Source of the DNA: Desulfuromonadales bacterium | GTDB lineage: Bacteria; Desulfobacterota; Desulfuromonadia; Desulfuromonadales; BM103 | Direction: 5' to 3' | Length of the DNA stretch: 5,509 nt | Assembly: GCA_029859485.1 (NCBI GenBank) | Contig: JAOUDB010000198.1 | Location: 1 to 5,509, forward strand | Shown here: positions 1 through 5,509 of the stretch, piece after piece | Numbering within the stretch: position 1 is the first letter of the stretch | How the letters are laid out: every line of letters starts with the position of its first letter | Notes under the pieces: model-generated | Database searches by the model: none | Told to the model about the DNA's origin: nothing | What the model saw: the letters and a program-made list of their open reading frames with translations, nothing else | Position numbers and translations under genes: made by a program

Positions 1-1
1 C

Positions 2-331
2 ACCATAGAAGACCTGCTTGAGGAAATCGTTGGCGATATTCAGGATGAATATGATCTTGAAGTGCCCTGGTTGCAGCCACAGGACGACGGTACGCTTCTG
101 GTGGATGCCCGGGCCAATGTCGAAGAATTGGAAGAGTACTACGATATCGAAATCCCCCGTGAAAAGTTCGATACGGTTGGCGGCTATCTGTTCCACCTGT
201 TAGGCAACGTGCCCCAAAAGGGTGAGAAGGTCAGTGATAACGGCCTGATCCTGATGGTTGAAGACTCTGATGAACGTAAAATTGAGAAGGTCCGTGTCTG
301 GCGCGACTCTGAAGTTTCTGGAACAGAGTGA
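2..331 (+). CDS. corC: CorC/HlyC-family CBS-domain protein, C-terminal part (5'-truncated by window edge)
   Basis: This is the last 109 residues of a protein that begins before the window; the open frame runs from base 2 to a TGA at 329-331. It opens with TIEDLLEEIVGDIQDEYD, the characteristic end of the CBS-domain pair in CorC/YbeX/HlyC-like proteins. The rest fits the C-terminal transporter-associated (CorC_HlyC) domain, including the DGTLLVDARANVEEL segment at about residues 27-41, the FDTVGGYLFHLLGNVPQKGE segment at about 59-78, and an acidic tail. In the family this domain follows the CBS pair. CorC is linked to magnesium and cobalt efflux or tolerance, and YbeX has been tied to ribosome-related phenotypes, so the exact role here is uncertain. 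No membrane segment is visible in this part. The stop overlaps the lnt start by one base, and corC(ybeX)-lnt adjacency is also known from E. coli, which supports both calls. The N-terminal half, and whether it carries a DUF21 membrane domain, cannot be judged. Confidence 0.9.
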   Translation, partial: TIEDLLEEIVGDIQDEYDLEVPWLQPQDDGTLLVDARANVEELEEYYDIEIPREKFDTVGGYLFHLLGNVPQKGEKVSDNGLILMVEDSDERKIEKVRVWRDSEVSGTE

Positions 332-1854
332 TGATACGCCGATTCCTGCCTGACAAAATAACCTGCTTCAGCGCTTTGTCCGGCTTCTTGCTGGCATGTT
401 CTTTCCCCCTTCCTGATTATCGCCTGCTTGCGTGGCTCGGACTGATCCCCCTGATCTTGGTCATGCCAAAGCGGCCTTTCAAGAGTGGCTTCGTAGCCGG
501 GGTGGTCTTCTTTGCGGTGACCCTCTATTGGCTTAATATCGTTATGACCACCTATGGTCATCTGCCTGTTCTACTCTCCTTTATGCTTTATCTGCTGCTT
601 GCAGCCTATCTGGCCCTTTACTGGGCGATTGCCTCCTGGGCTGCCTGCCGTCTCAGGGAATTTAGAGGTTACTCTTTTGCCTTAACCTTGCCGGTGTTCT
701 GGGTTGCCCTGGAGTTCCTGCGGGAGTTCTTGCTGACCGGCTTCCCCTGGGCAAGCCTCGGTTACTCCCAGCACGATTGGTTGCCGATGGTTCAATCTGC
801 GGATCTTTTCGGCGTCTATGGCGTGAGCTACCTGATTGTCTTATGCAATGCCGCTCTTGCCGAGTGCTTTCTGCTCAAGAGTCACAACCCTTCGCAAGGG
901 CGGCCGGGGAAAGCTCTTGCCGTAACAATCGTCCTGCTGCTGGGAAACTATGCTTACGGAGCCTGGTGTCTGCAACAGGACCCTGATACCCGTGCCGAAT
1001 CCCTGGCTGTGGCTGTTGTGCAGGGCAATATTCCACAAGAGCACAAGTGGAGACCCGAGAATCAGGTCAACACAGTGAAAACCTACCGTGACCTGTCGTT
1101 GCGGGCCGAGCAAGATGGAGAAAAGGAGCTGATTCTCTGGCCTGAAGCCGCCATGCCGTTTTATTTCCAGGATGGCGGGCCTCTGGCCGATTCTGTTGCG
1201 GGCCTTGCTACTGAGGCAAAAACATCTCTCCTCTTTGGTAGTCCTGCATACCGTCGAGACTCAGGAGCCTTACGTTATCTGAACAGTGCCTATCTGCTTT
1301 CGCCGACGGCTGAAGTACAAGGGCGGAGTGATAAAGTCCACCTTGTTCCCTTCGGCGAATACGTACCCCTTGGCAAGTTTCTTCCCTTTGTTAACAAACT
1401 CGTTGCAGGCATCGGTGATTATTCTCCCGGCGAGATCAACCCCTTGCCGATGGGAGCGCACAAGCTTGGCGTTCTGATCTGTTACGAGGTGATCTTTCCT
1501 GAGTTGGCGCGAGAATATGTCCGGCAGGGCAGTGATTTGTTAGTGAACATCACTAACGATGCCTGGTTCGGCAAGTCATCGGCCCCTTGGCAACATCTGG
1601 CGATGGCCCGTTTCCGGGCGATAGAGAATCGTGTCTGGGTGGCGCGTGCCGCCAATACCGGCATCTCCGCCTTTATCGCCCCTTCGGGAAAGGTTGTTAA
1701 GCAAACCGGCCTTTTTGAGACAGCTTTCCTGTCGTCTGAGGTTGGCTTAGGTGCTCAACCAAAGCTTTACTCGCATATGGGTGATCTGATTCCAGGGGCT
1801 TTCCTGCTGATCTGCCTGCTCTGGTTGCTGCAGACCCGCCGTCGCTTTTTTTAA
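331..1854 (+). CDS. lnt: Apolipoprotein N-acyltransferase (Lnt)
   Basis: Inner-membrane enzyme that moves an acyl chain from a phospholipid to the N-terminal cysteine of diacylated apolipoprotein, the last step of lipoprotein maturation. The 507-residue length is close to E. coli Lnt (512). The N-terminal third is strongly hydrophobic, with several membrane segments up to about residue 213. A periplasmic nitrilase-like domain follows (about 225-470), then a final membrane segment (about 485-501) and a basic tail. The catalytic triad is visible as Glu272 (LILWPEAA), Lys335 (SDKVHLVPFGEY) and Cys384 (GVLICYE). Glu343, Glu386 and Trp240 match further residues important in E. coli Lnt. I chose ATG at 331, which shares its A with the corC TGA (TGATG) and has a weak GGAA at 320-323. 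GTG at 328 would add one residue and cannot be excluded. The tight junction implies translational coupling to corC. No clear terminator follows. Confidence 0.97.
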   Translation: MIRRFLPDKITCFSALSGFLLACSFPLPDYRLLAWLGLIPLILVMPKRPFKSGFVAGVVFFAVTLYWLNIVMTTYGHLPVLLSFMLYLLLAAYLALYWAIASWAACRLREFRGYSFALTLPVFWVALEFLREFLLTGFPWASLGYSQHDWLPMVQSADLFGVYGVSYLIVLCNAALAECFLLKSHNPSQGRPGKALAVTIVLLLGNYAYGAWCLQQDPDTRAESLAVAVVQGNIPQEHKWRPENQVNTVKTYRDLSLRAEQDGEKELILWPEAAMPFYFQDGGPLADSVAGLATEAKTSLLFGSPAYRRDSGALRYLNSAYLLSPTAEVQGRSDKVHLVPFGEYVPLGKFLPFVNKLVAGIGDYSPGEINPLPMGAHKLGVLICYEVIFPELAREYVRQGSDLLVNITNDAWFGKSSAPWQHLAMARFRAIENRVWVARAANTGISAFIAPSGKVVKQTGLFETAFLSSEVGLGAQPKLYSHMGDLIPGAFLLICLLWLLQTRRRFF

Positions 1855-1961
1855 CGCAAAGGCTCTAAGGTTATAATTCAAGACAGAAGGTACAGCCTGA
1901 AAGAGTCGTTTGATTTCTCTGCGTCATATGTCCATCTCTTCGCGTCATTGCGATGAGAGGC

Positions 1962-1982
1962 CTTTAAGCTTTAAGCTTTTGG
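1962..1982 (+). repeat. Heptamer tandem repeat CTTTAAG (lnt-prfB spacer)
   Basis: Two perfect copies of CTTTAAG (1962-1968, 1969-1975) are followed by a degraded third, CTTTTGG (1976-1982). A single related unit, CTCTAAG, lies at 1863-1869, nine bases after the lnt stop. The same unit family recurs after prfB at 3202-3230. The rest of the 1855-2105 spacer holds no convincing gene; it contains a lone TTACTGA (2001-2007), the unit tandemly repeated before lysS, and the prfB promoter candidate. Function is unknown. Confidence 0.6.
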
Positions 1983-2044
1983 AACCCATATTCCAATCAC
2001 TTACTGATAATGTTCAGGAAAATCCCTAAATCCATGAAGTTTCC

Positions 2045-2073
2045 TTGTTCCGTTCGTTGACTACGGGTATAAT
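2045..2073 (+). promoter_or_regulatory. Candidate sigma70-type promoter for prfB
   Basis: A perfect TATAAT -10 hexamer at 2068-2073 lies 17 bases after TTGTTC (2045-2050), which matches only three of six -35 consensus positions. Transcription would start near 2080, giving a leader of about 26 bases before the prfB ATG at 2106. The better-looking TTGACT at 2057-2062 is only five bases from the -10 and cannot pair with it. The perfect -10, the optimal spacing and the 251-base gap after lnt favour a separate prfB transcript. The call rests on sequence pattern alone. Confidence 0.5.
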
Positions 2074-2105
2074 CCGCTGTTCGACTTTAGCGTTGGGAGT
2101 TTATA

Positions 2106-3195
2106 ATGTTTCGTGAAGAAATTGAACTATTGAAATGCCTCCAGGACAAGCTCTCTGAGCTGAGGAGGTATCTTTGACATTGATAGCAAGCGTGAGCGCG
2201 TCTCGGAACTTGAAGCGGACGTTGCCAGGCCGGAATTCTGGAATGATAACGAGAAAGCTCAGGAGGTTCTGAAGGAAAGAACCTTACTGCAAAAGCTCGT
2301 TGAAAATTGGGAGTCTGCAGCCAATGGCCTGGAGGATGTCCAGGTTATGATCGACCTCGGCGAGGAGAGTGAAGACGAAGAGGCTCTTGCGGAAGTTCGT
2401 GAGATGTTGCCAGCGTTGGAAAAGTCGATCGGGAGAATGGAGTTTGCCCGCATGCTTTCCGGCGAACATGATGCCAACAATGCAATCGTCAGCATTAACG
2501 CCGGTGCCGGTGGCACAGAAGCCCAGGACTGGGCTGAAATCCTGTTGCGTATGTATCTGCGTTATTGTGAGCGCAAAGGTTTCAAGGCCGAGATCACGGA
2601 ATATCAACCAGGAGATGAGGCCGGGACCAAGGGCGTCACAATAACCGTTACCGGCGATTACGCTTTTGGTTACCTGAAAGCGGAGAAGGGTATCCACCGT
2701 TTAGTTAGAATCTCTCCTTTTGATTCCAATGCTCGTCGACACACGTCCTTCTGTTCGGTTTTCGTTTTCCCTGAGCTCTCCGATGACGTCGATATTGAGG
2801 TCCTGGATAAGGATCTGAAGGTCGATACTTATCGTGCCAGTGGAGCCGGTGGTCAGCATGTTAATAAAACGGACTCGGCGATCAGAATAACGCATCTCCC
2901 CTCCGGTATCGTTGTCAGCTGCCAGAGTCAACGCTCTCAGCATAAAAACCGCTCTACGGCAATGAAGCAGCTGAAAGCACGTCTCTATGAAATGGAGATG
3001 GAAAAGAAAGAGAGTGAAGCCGAAGAGTTGGGTGGAGAAAAGAAGGACATTGCATGGGGTAGCCAGATCCGCTCCTACGTGCTGCACCCTTATCGTATGG
3101 TTAAAGACCATCGCACTGATTTTGAGAGCGGCAATACCGATGCTGTCCTTGACGGCAACCTGGACGGTTTTATTGAAGCGTATTTGATGCAGTAA
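2106..3195 (+). CDS. prfB: Peptide chain release factor 2 (RF2), programmed +1 frameshift; join 2106-2174 and 2176-3195
   Basis: RF2 ends translation at UGA and UAA codons by triggering peptidyl-tRNA hydrolysis on the ribosome. The reading frame is split. ATG at 2106 (GGGAG at 2095-2099, six bases upstream) opens 23 codons, MFREEIELLKCLQDKLSELR then RYL, ending at TGA 2175-2177. Skipping T2175 continues in the +1 frame as DIDSKRERVSELEADVARPEFW and on to TAA at 3193-3195. The joined protein has 362 residues, close to E. coli RF2 (365). The stop-recognition tripeptide SPF is at residues 203-205 (RISPFDSNARRHTSF), which marks RF2 rather than RF1 (PxT). The catalytic GGQ is at 248-250 (SGAGGQHVNKTDSAIR). 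Residue 244 is Ala, where E. coli K-12 has the unusual Thr246. Calling a start at ATG 2347 would lose 80 residues. prfB directly before lysS is also the E. coli order. RF2 level probably controls its own synthesis through the frameshift. Confidence 0.97.
2163..2178 (+). promoter_or_regulatory. prfB programmed +1 ribosomal frameshift site
   Basis: The site reads AGGAGG (2163-2168), TAT, CTT (2172-2174), TGA (2175-2177), C. It has all the known RF2 frameshift parts: an internal Shine-Dalgarno-like hexamer three bases before a slippery CTT, and an in-frame UGA in the weak UGAC context. E. coli has AGGGGG at the hexamer, so this copy is closer to the perfect anti-Shine-Dalgarno match. When RF2 is scarce the ribosome pauses at UGA, the CUU-decoding tRNA slips to UUU, and reading continues at GAC (2176). 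When RF2 is plentiful a 23-residue peptide is released. The mechanism is known for the family; the elements are seen here directly. Confidence 0.96.
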
Positions 3196-3201
3196 AAGCA
3201 G

Positions 3202-3230
3202 CTCTAAGCTTTAAGGCTGTAAGCTGTAGG
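3202..3230 (+). repeat. Degenerate heptamer array CTNTARG (prfB-lysS spacer)
   Basis: Starting seven bases after the prfB stop are four related units: CTCTAAG (3202-3208), CTTTAAG (3209-3215), then after one extra G, CTGTAAG (3217-3223) and CTGTAGG (3224-3230). The first two match units found after lnt (1863-1869 and 1962-1975). Short complementary pieces (CAGCT 3199-3203 with AGCTG 3222-3226) could form a weak stem, but no T-run follows, so it does not look like an intrinsic terminator. Function is unknown. Confidence 0.6.
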
Positions 3231-3273
3231 GATTAACGAAAACTCTTGTTTCTGTTGTTCGATTCTTACACGT

Positions 3274-3297
3274 TTACTGATTACTGATTACTGATTA
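3274..3297 (+). repeat. Perfect heptamer tandem repeat TTACTGA x3.4
   Basis: Three exact TTACTGA copies (3274-3280, 3281-3287, 3288-3294) are followed by TTA (3295-3297). The array ends 12 bases before the lysS ribosome binding site (3310-3317). A single TTACTGA also occurs at 2001-2007 in the previous spacer. Exact copies suggest recent expansion or continuing slippage. An A/T-rich stretch after it (3297-3306) includes TATAAG-like -10 sequences, but I found no paired -35, so I do not call a promoter here. Confidence 0.8.
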
Positions 3298-3322
3298 AAT
3301 ATATAAGCTAAGGAAAGACATT

Positions 3323-4822
3323 ATGGCGGTAGAGGAAGAAGTAAGTAGCAACGAAGTTATTGCCCAACGGCGCACGAAACTCAAGGACCTTCGCGAACAG
3401 GGTCACAATCCGTTTGCCAATGGTTTTGTGACCGATACCACGGCAGGCGAGGTGCGCACGGCTCATGCAGAGCATGGTGCTGCCGCCCTGGAGGGGCTTG
3501 AAGCAACCTATCAGATCGCCGGTCGGATTATGGCGAAGCGTGATTTTGGCAAAGCTGCGTTTATTCAGATTCAGGACCGGACTGGTCGATTTCAGGTTTA
3601 TGTTGCTAAAAACCTCGTCGGTGAAGAGAGCTTTGAGCTTTTTCGCAAGTTCGATCTTGGTGATATCGTTGGCATTAAAGGTCGCCCGTTTCGAACCAAG
3701 ACAGATGAACTTTCTTTGCGTGCCGAGTCGATTCAGATTTTGACCAAGTCGTTGTTACCTCTGCCGGAAAAATGGCATGGCCTGACCGACGTGGAAACCC
3801 GCTATCGCCAACGTTATCTCGACCTGATGGTGAACCCTGATGTGCGAGAGGTTTTTCGCAAGCGCAGCCAAATTATCTCCTTGATCCGTGATTACATGGT
3901 CAACAACGATTACCTCGAAGTTGAAACGCCGATGATGCAGCCGATCGCCGGCGGGGCAACGGCCAAGCCGTTTATTACCCATCATAACACTTTAAAGATG
4001 GATCTTTTCCTGCGCATTGCTCCAGAGCTTTACCTCAAACGCCTGGTCGTTGGTGGTTTCGAGCGTGTTTTTGAGATCAACCGTAACTTCCGTAACGAAG
4101 GGATCTCAATCCAGCACAACCCTGAATTTACCATGATGGAGTTCTACCAGGCCTATGCGACCTACGAAGACCTCATGGATCTGACCGAAGAGTTGATCTG
4201 CCATGTTGCGGAACAGGTGGTCGGTCGCCTGAAATTCATGTATGGCGAACGTGAGGTCGATTTGAGCCGTCCTTGGCAGCGCCTGACCGTACGCGAATCA
4301 GTCGTCAAATACGGTGATATCAGTGAGGCTGATGTTGATGATCGTGACAAACTGCTCGCTTACGCAGATAAGCTGGGGTTGGAACTCGACAAGAAGATCG
4401 GCTACGGCAAGCTGTTGACAGAAGTTTTCGATGCTGTTGCCGAGCCGGAACTCTGGCAACCAACCTTTATTACCCAGTATCCCACGGAGGTTTCTCCCCT
4501 TTCACGCAAGAACGACCAGGATGAGAATGTGGTCGATCGCTTTGAGCTCTTTGTCGTCGGCCGTGAGCTTGCAAACGCTTTCTCCGAGTTAAACGACCCT
4601 GACGACCAGCGTGAACGTTTTGTTAAGCAGCTGGTTGAGAAAGAAGCCGGTGATGAAGAAGCTCATGCCATGGATGAAGATTACATCCGCGCGCTTGAGT
4701 ACGGTTTGCCGCCAACCGCAGGTGAGGGGATCGGCATTGATCGCCTGGTGATGTTGTTGACAAATTCCCAGTCAATTCGAGATGTTATCCTCTTCCCACA
4801 GATGCGACCTGAAAGCAAGTGA
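3323..4822 (+). CDS. lysS: Lysyl-tRNA synthetase, class II
   Basis: Charges tRNA-Lys with lysine in the cytoplasm using ATP. The 499 residues compare with about 505 in E. coli LysS. Order of parts: a charged N-terminal helix ([18 protein letters not shown], residues 16-33); an OB-fold anticodon-binding domain (about 62-145, with [20 protein letters not shown] at 68-87); then the class II catalytic core. Motif 1 spans about 178-205. Motif 2 contains [15 protein letters not shown] (246-260) and continues through [14 protein letters not shown]. Motif 3 contains [14 protein letters not shown] (467-480) with conserved Arg474, and the ending [12 protein letters not shown] is typical of LysRS. ATG at 3323 has AAGGAAAG at 3310-3317 as its binding site. 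The gene lies 127 bases after prfB, with no clear promoter or terminator between them, so co-transcription is plausible. The frame is complete, with no sign of damage or a missing motif. Confidence 0.98.
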   Translation: MAVEEEVSSNEVIAQRRTKLKDLREQGHNPFANGFVTDTTAGEVRTAHAEHGAAALEGLEATYQIAGRIMAKRDFGKAAFIQIQDRTGRFQVYVAKNLVGEESFELFRKFDLGDIVGIKGRPFRTKTDELSLRAESIQILTKSLLPLPEKWHGLTDVETRYRQRYLDLMVNPDVREVFRKRSQIISLIRDYMVNNDYLEVETPMMQPIAGGATAKPFITHHNTLKMDLFLRIAPELYLKRLVVGGFERVFEINRNFRNEGISIQHNPEFTMMEFYQAYATYEDLMDLTEELICHVAEQVVGRLKFMYGEREVDLSRPWQRLTVRESVVKYGDISEADVDDRDKLLAYADKLGLELDKKIGYGKLLTEVFDAVAEPELWQPTFITQYPTEVSPLSRKNDQDENVVDRFELFVVGRELANAFSELNDPDDQRERFVKQLVEKEAGDEEAHAMDEDYIRALEYGLPPTAGEGIGIDRLVMLLTNSQSIRDVILFPQMRPESK

Positions 4823-4825
4823 GGA

Positions 4826-4883
4826 GAGAGGTGTCAGGCGTGAGGCTAAAACAGTTTTTATCACCTCACCCCTCACCCCTCTC
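4826..4883 (+). promoter_or_regulatory. Imperfect inverted repeat / large hairpin in the lysS-lolC spacer
   Basis: The left arm (4826-4845, starting GAGAGGTG and ending GTGAGG) pairs with the right arm (4864-4883, starting CCTCAC and ending CCTCTC) at 17 of 20 positions, with three single mismatches. The loop side has its own small stem, TAAAA (4847-4851) with TTTTA (4856-4860). The hairpin starts three bases after the lysS stop and ends eight bases before the permease ATG. No clean T-run follows (ATAATTTT comes next), so terminator function is doubtful. It could be an RNA element acting on permease translation, a weak terminator or attenuator, or simply a repeat remnant. Confidence 0.65.
4864..4881 (+). 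repeat. Heptamer tandem repeat CCTCACC x2.6
   Basis: The right arm of the inverted repeat is itself an exact seven-base repeat: CCTCACC (4864-4870), CCTCACC (4871-4877), CCTC (4878-4881). The left arm carries degenerate units of the same family in reverse orientation, GTCAGGC (4833-4839) and GTGAGGC (4840-4846). The hairpin therefore appears to be built from two opposed heptamer arrays. It occupies the place where a ribosome binding site would be expected. Confidence 0.65.
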
Positions 4884-4891
4884 ATAATTTT

Positions 4892-5509
4892 ATGAACTAC
4901 GAACTCTTTGTCAGCCTGCGTTACCTGCGCGCCAAACGTAAACAGACGTTTATTTCGGTGATCTCGTTTATCTCGATTATCGGCATTACGCTTGGCGTTG
5001 CTGCGCTGATTGTGGTCCTTGCTGTTATGACAGGCTTCCACGATGGTGTCAGGCAGCAGATTCTCGGTAATATACCGCATGTTTTGGTACAGAAACATGG
5101 AGAGAGCCTGACCGATTCTGCTGCGGTTGTCGCGGCGGCGAAGGCGGCCTCTCCTCATGTTTTGAATGCGTCTCCTTTTGTCAGCAAGGAAGCCATGCTG
5201 CTTTCGCGGCGGAATGTTGCTGCTGTCAATGTCAAAGGCGTTGAGCGACAGAATAAAATCTTTCGTCAGAGTTTTTTGACCGAATCTGGCGGTGAAGTTG
5301 AGACCCTTCTGTACGATTCTGAGGAAGCGCAGCCGGGGATCTTGATCGGTCTGGATACCGCTACGACATTGGGGGTCGCCGTTGGTGACTCCATTAATGT
5401 TATCCCGCCGATGTTCACGATTACACCTTTCGGAATGATCCCGAAGATGAAGCCGTTCAAAATAGTCGGTATCTTTAAGCAGCGTGGGGGCTTTATTGAT
5501 GCTTACTTC
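4892..5509 (+). CDS. lolC: Lipoprotein-releasing ABC transporter permease, LolC/LolE family (3'-truncated by window edge)
   Basis: The first 206 codons of an inner-membrane permease that, in the known LolCDE system, works with the ATPase LolD to lift mature lipoproteins from the inner membrane and hand them to LolA. The N-terminus, MNYELFVSLRYLRAKRKQTF, followed by one long membrane segment (about 21-46, containing GITLGVAALIVVLAVMTGF), is typical of LolC/LolE. Residues from about 47 form the start of the periplasmic MacB-like domain, with QQILGNIPHVLV at 55-66 and TPFGMIPKMKPFKIVGIF near 178-195. LolC and LolE cannot be told apart from this part, and many bacteria outside the gammaproteobacteria have a single such permease. 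ATG 4892 is the only reasonable start: the frame has no ATG, GTG or TTG upstream before a TAA at 4847-4849. No Shine-Dalgarno sequence lies directly before it. The position after lysS fits a Desulfuromonadales-like order in which lolD would come next. Confidence 0.9.
   Translation, partial: MNYELFVSLRYLRAKRKQTFISVISFISIIGITLGVAALIVVLAVMTGFHDGVRQQILGNIPHVLVQKHGESLTDSAAVVAAAKAASPHVLNASPFVSKEAMLLSRRNVAAVNVKGVERQNKIFRQSFLTESGGEVETLLYDSEEAQPGILIGLDTATTLGVAVGDSINVIPPMFTITPFGMIPKMKPFKIVGIFKQRGGFIDAYF

Noticed and set aside
184..561. Minus-strand open frame across the corC-lnt junction, and similar minus-strand frames at 841-1113, 2284-2697, 2701-3111 and 4772-5158
   Set aside because: They lie opposite well-recognised genes, show no recognisable protein motifs and are best explained as shadows of the coding strand.
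1936..1980. Intrinsic terminator after lnt
   Set aside because: The stem CTCTTCGC/GCGATGAG is short and has a mismatch, and the T-run (1977-1980) is about 20 bases beyond it and interrupted by the heptamer repeat.
2347..3195. A separate shorter RF2 gene starting at ATG 2347
   Set aside because: The same frame is open back to 2176 with RF2-like sequence (RVSELEADVARPEFWND), and the frameshift site links it to ATG 2106, giving a normal family length.
3255..3307. lysS promoter using TTGTTC (3255-3260) or the TATATAAG stretch (3300-3307)
   Set aside because: No acceptable -10 lies 16-18 bases after TTGTTC, and no -35 lies at the right distance before TATAAG. A start from the latter would also fall at or inside the ribosome binding site.
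4826..4891. Intrinsic terminator after lysS
   Set aside because: The stem has three mismatches and is followed by ATAATTTT rather than a clean T-run. It is kept as a hairpin of unknown role.
5473..5509. Small indel in the permease, where GIFKQRGGFIDAYF looks shorter than the usual GIF...G-F-Y-E-Y-D pattern
   Set aside because: The frame stays open to the window edge and the difference is only a few residues. Without the rest of the gene, natural variation cannot be told from error.

Overview
The window looks like a housekeeping stretch of a Gram-negative bacterial chromosome with every gene on the + strand. By eye the base composition is close to 50% GC. It holds the end of a CorC-type CBS/transporter-associated-domain protein, then lnt (apolipoprotein N-acyltransferase), prfB (release factor 2, with a programmed +1 frameshift), lysS (class II lysyl-tRNA synthetase) and the start of a LolC/LolE-family lipoprotein-releasing permease. 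From general knowledge, corC-lnt and prfB-lysS are old gene pairs also found in E. coli. The longer order, running on into lolC, recalls Geobacter/Desulfuromonas-type bacteria (Desulfuromonadales). That placement is an inference from gene order and protein character, not a measured result.

Layout: 2-331 is the C-terminal end of corC, which touches lnt (331-1854) through a TGATG stop/start junction, so the two are probably translationally coupled. A 251-base spacer (1855-2105) follows, with short heptamer repeats and a plausible sigma70-type promoter (2045-2073) for prfB. prfB spans 2106-3195 but is read in two frames: codons 1-23 end at an in-frame TGA (2175-2177), and a +1 slip at CTT gives a 362-residue RF2. 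A 127-base spacer with two different heptamer arrays precedes lysS (3323-4822). A 69-base spacer made almost wholly of an imperfect inverted repeat then leads to the permease (4892 to the window edge).

Functionally, the window mixes protein synthesis (prfB, lysS) with envelope lipoprotein biogenesis: Lnt adds the third acyl chain to lipoproteins, and the LolC-type permease extracts mature lipoproteins for transport to the outer membrane. All five proteins look intact where they are fully visible, and catalytic or recognition residues are present in Lnt, RF2 and LysRS.

The least ordinary content is in the spacers. All three hold short tandem repeats with a period of seven bases but different unit sequences: CTNTAAG, TTACTGA and CCTCACC. 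In the last spacer, opposed arrays form a long hairpin exactly where the permease gene should have its ribosome binding site. No mobile element, CRISPR array, tRNA or rRNA was seen.
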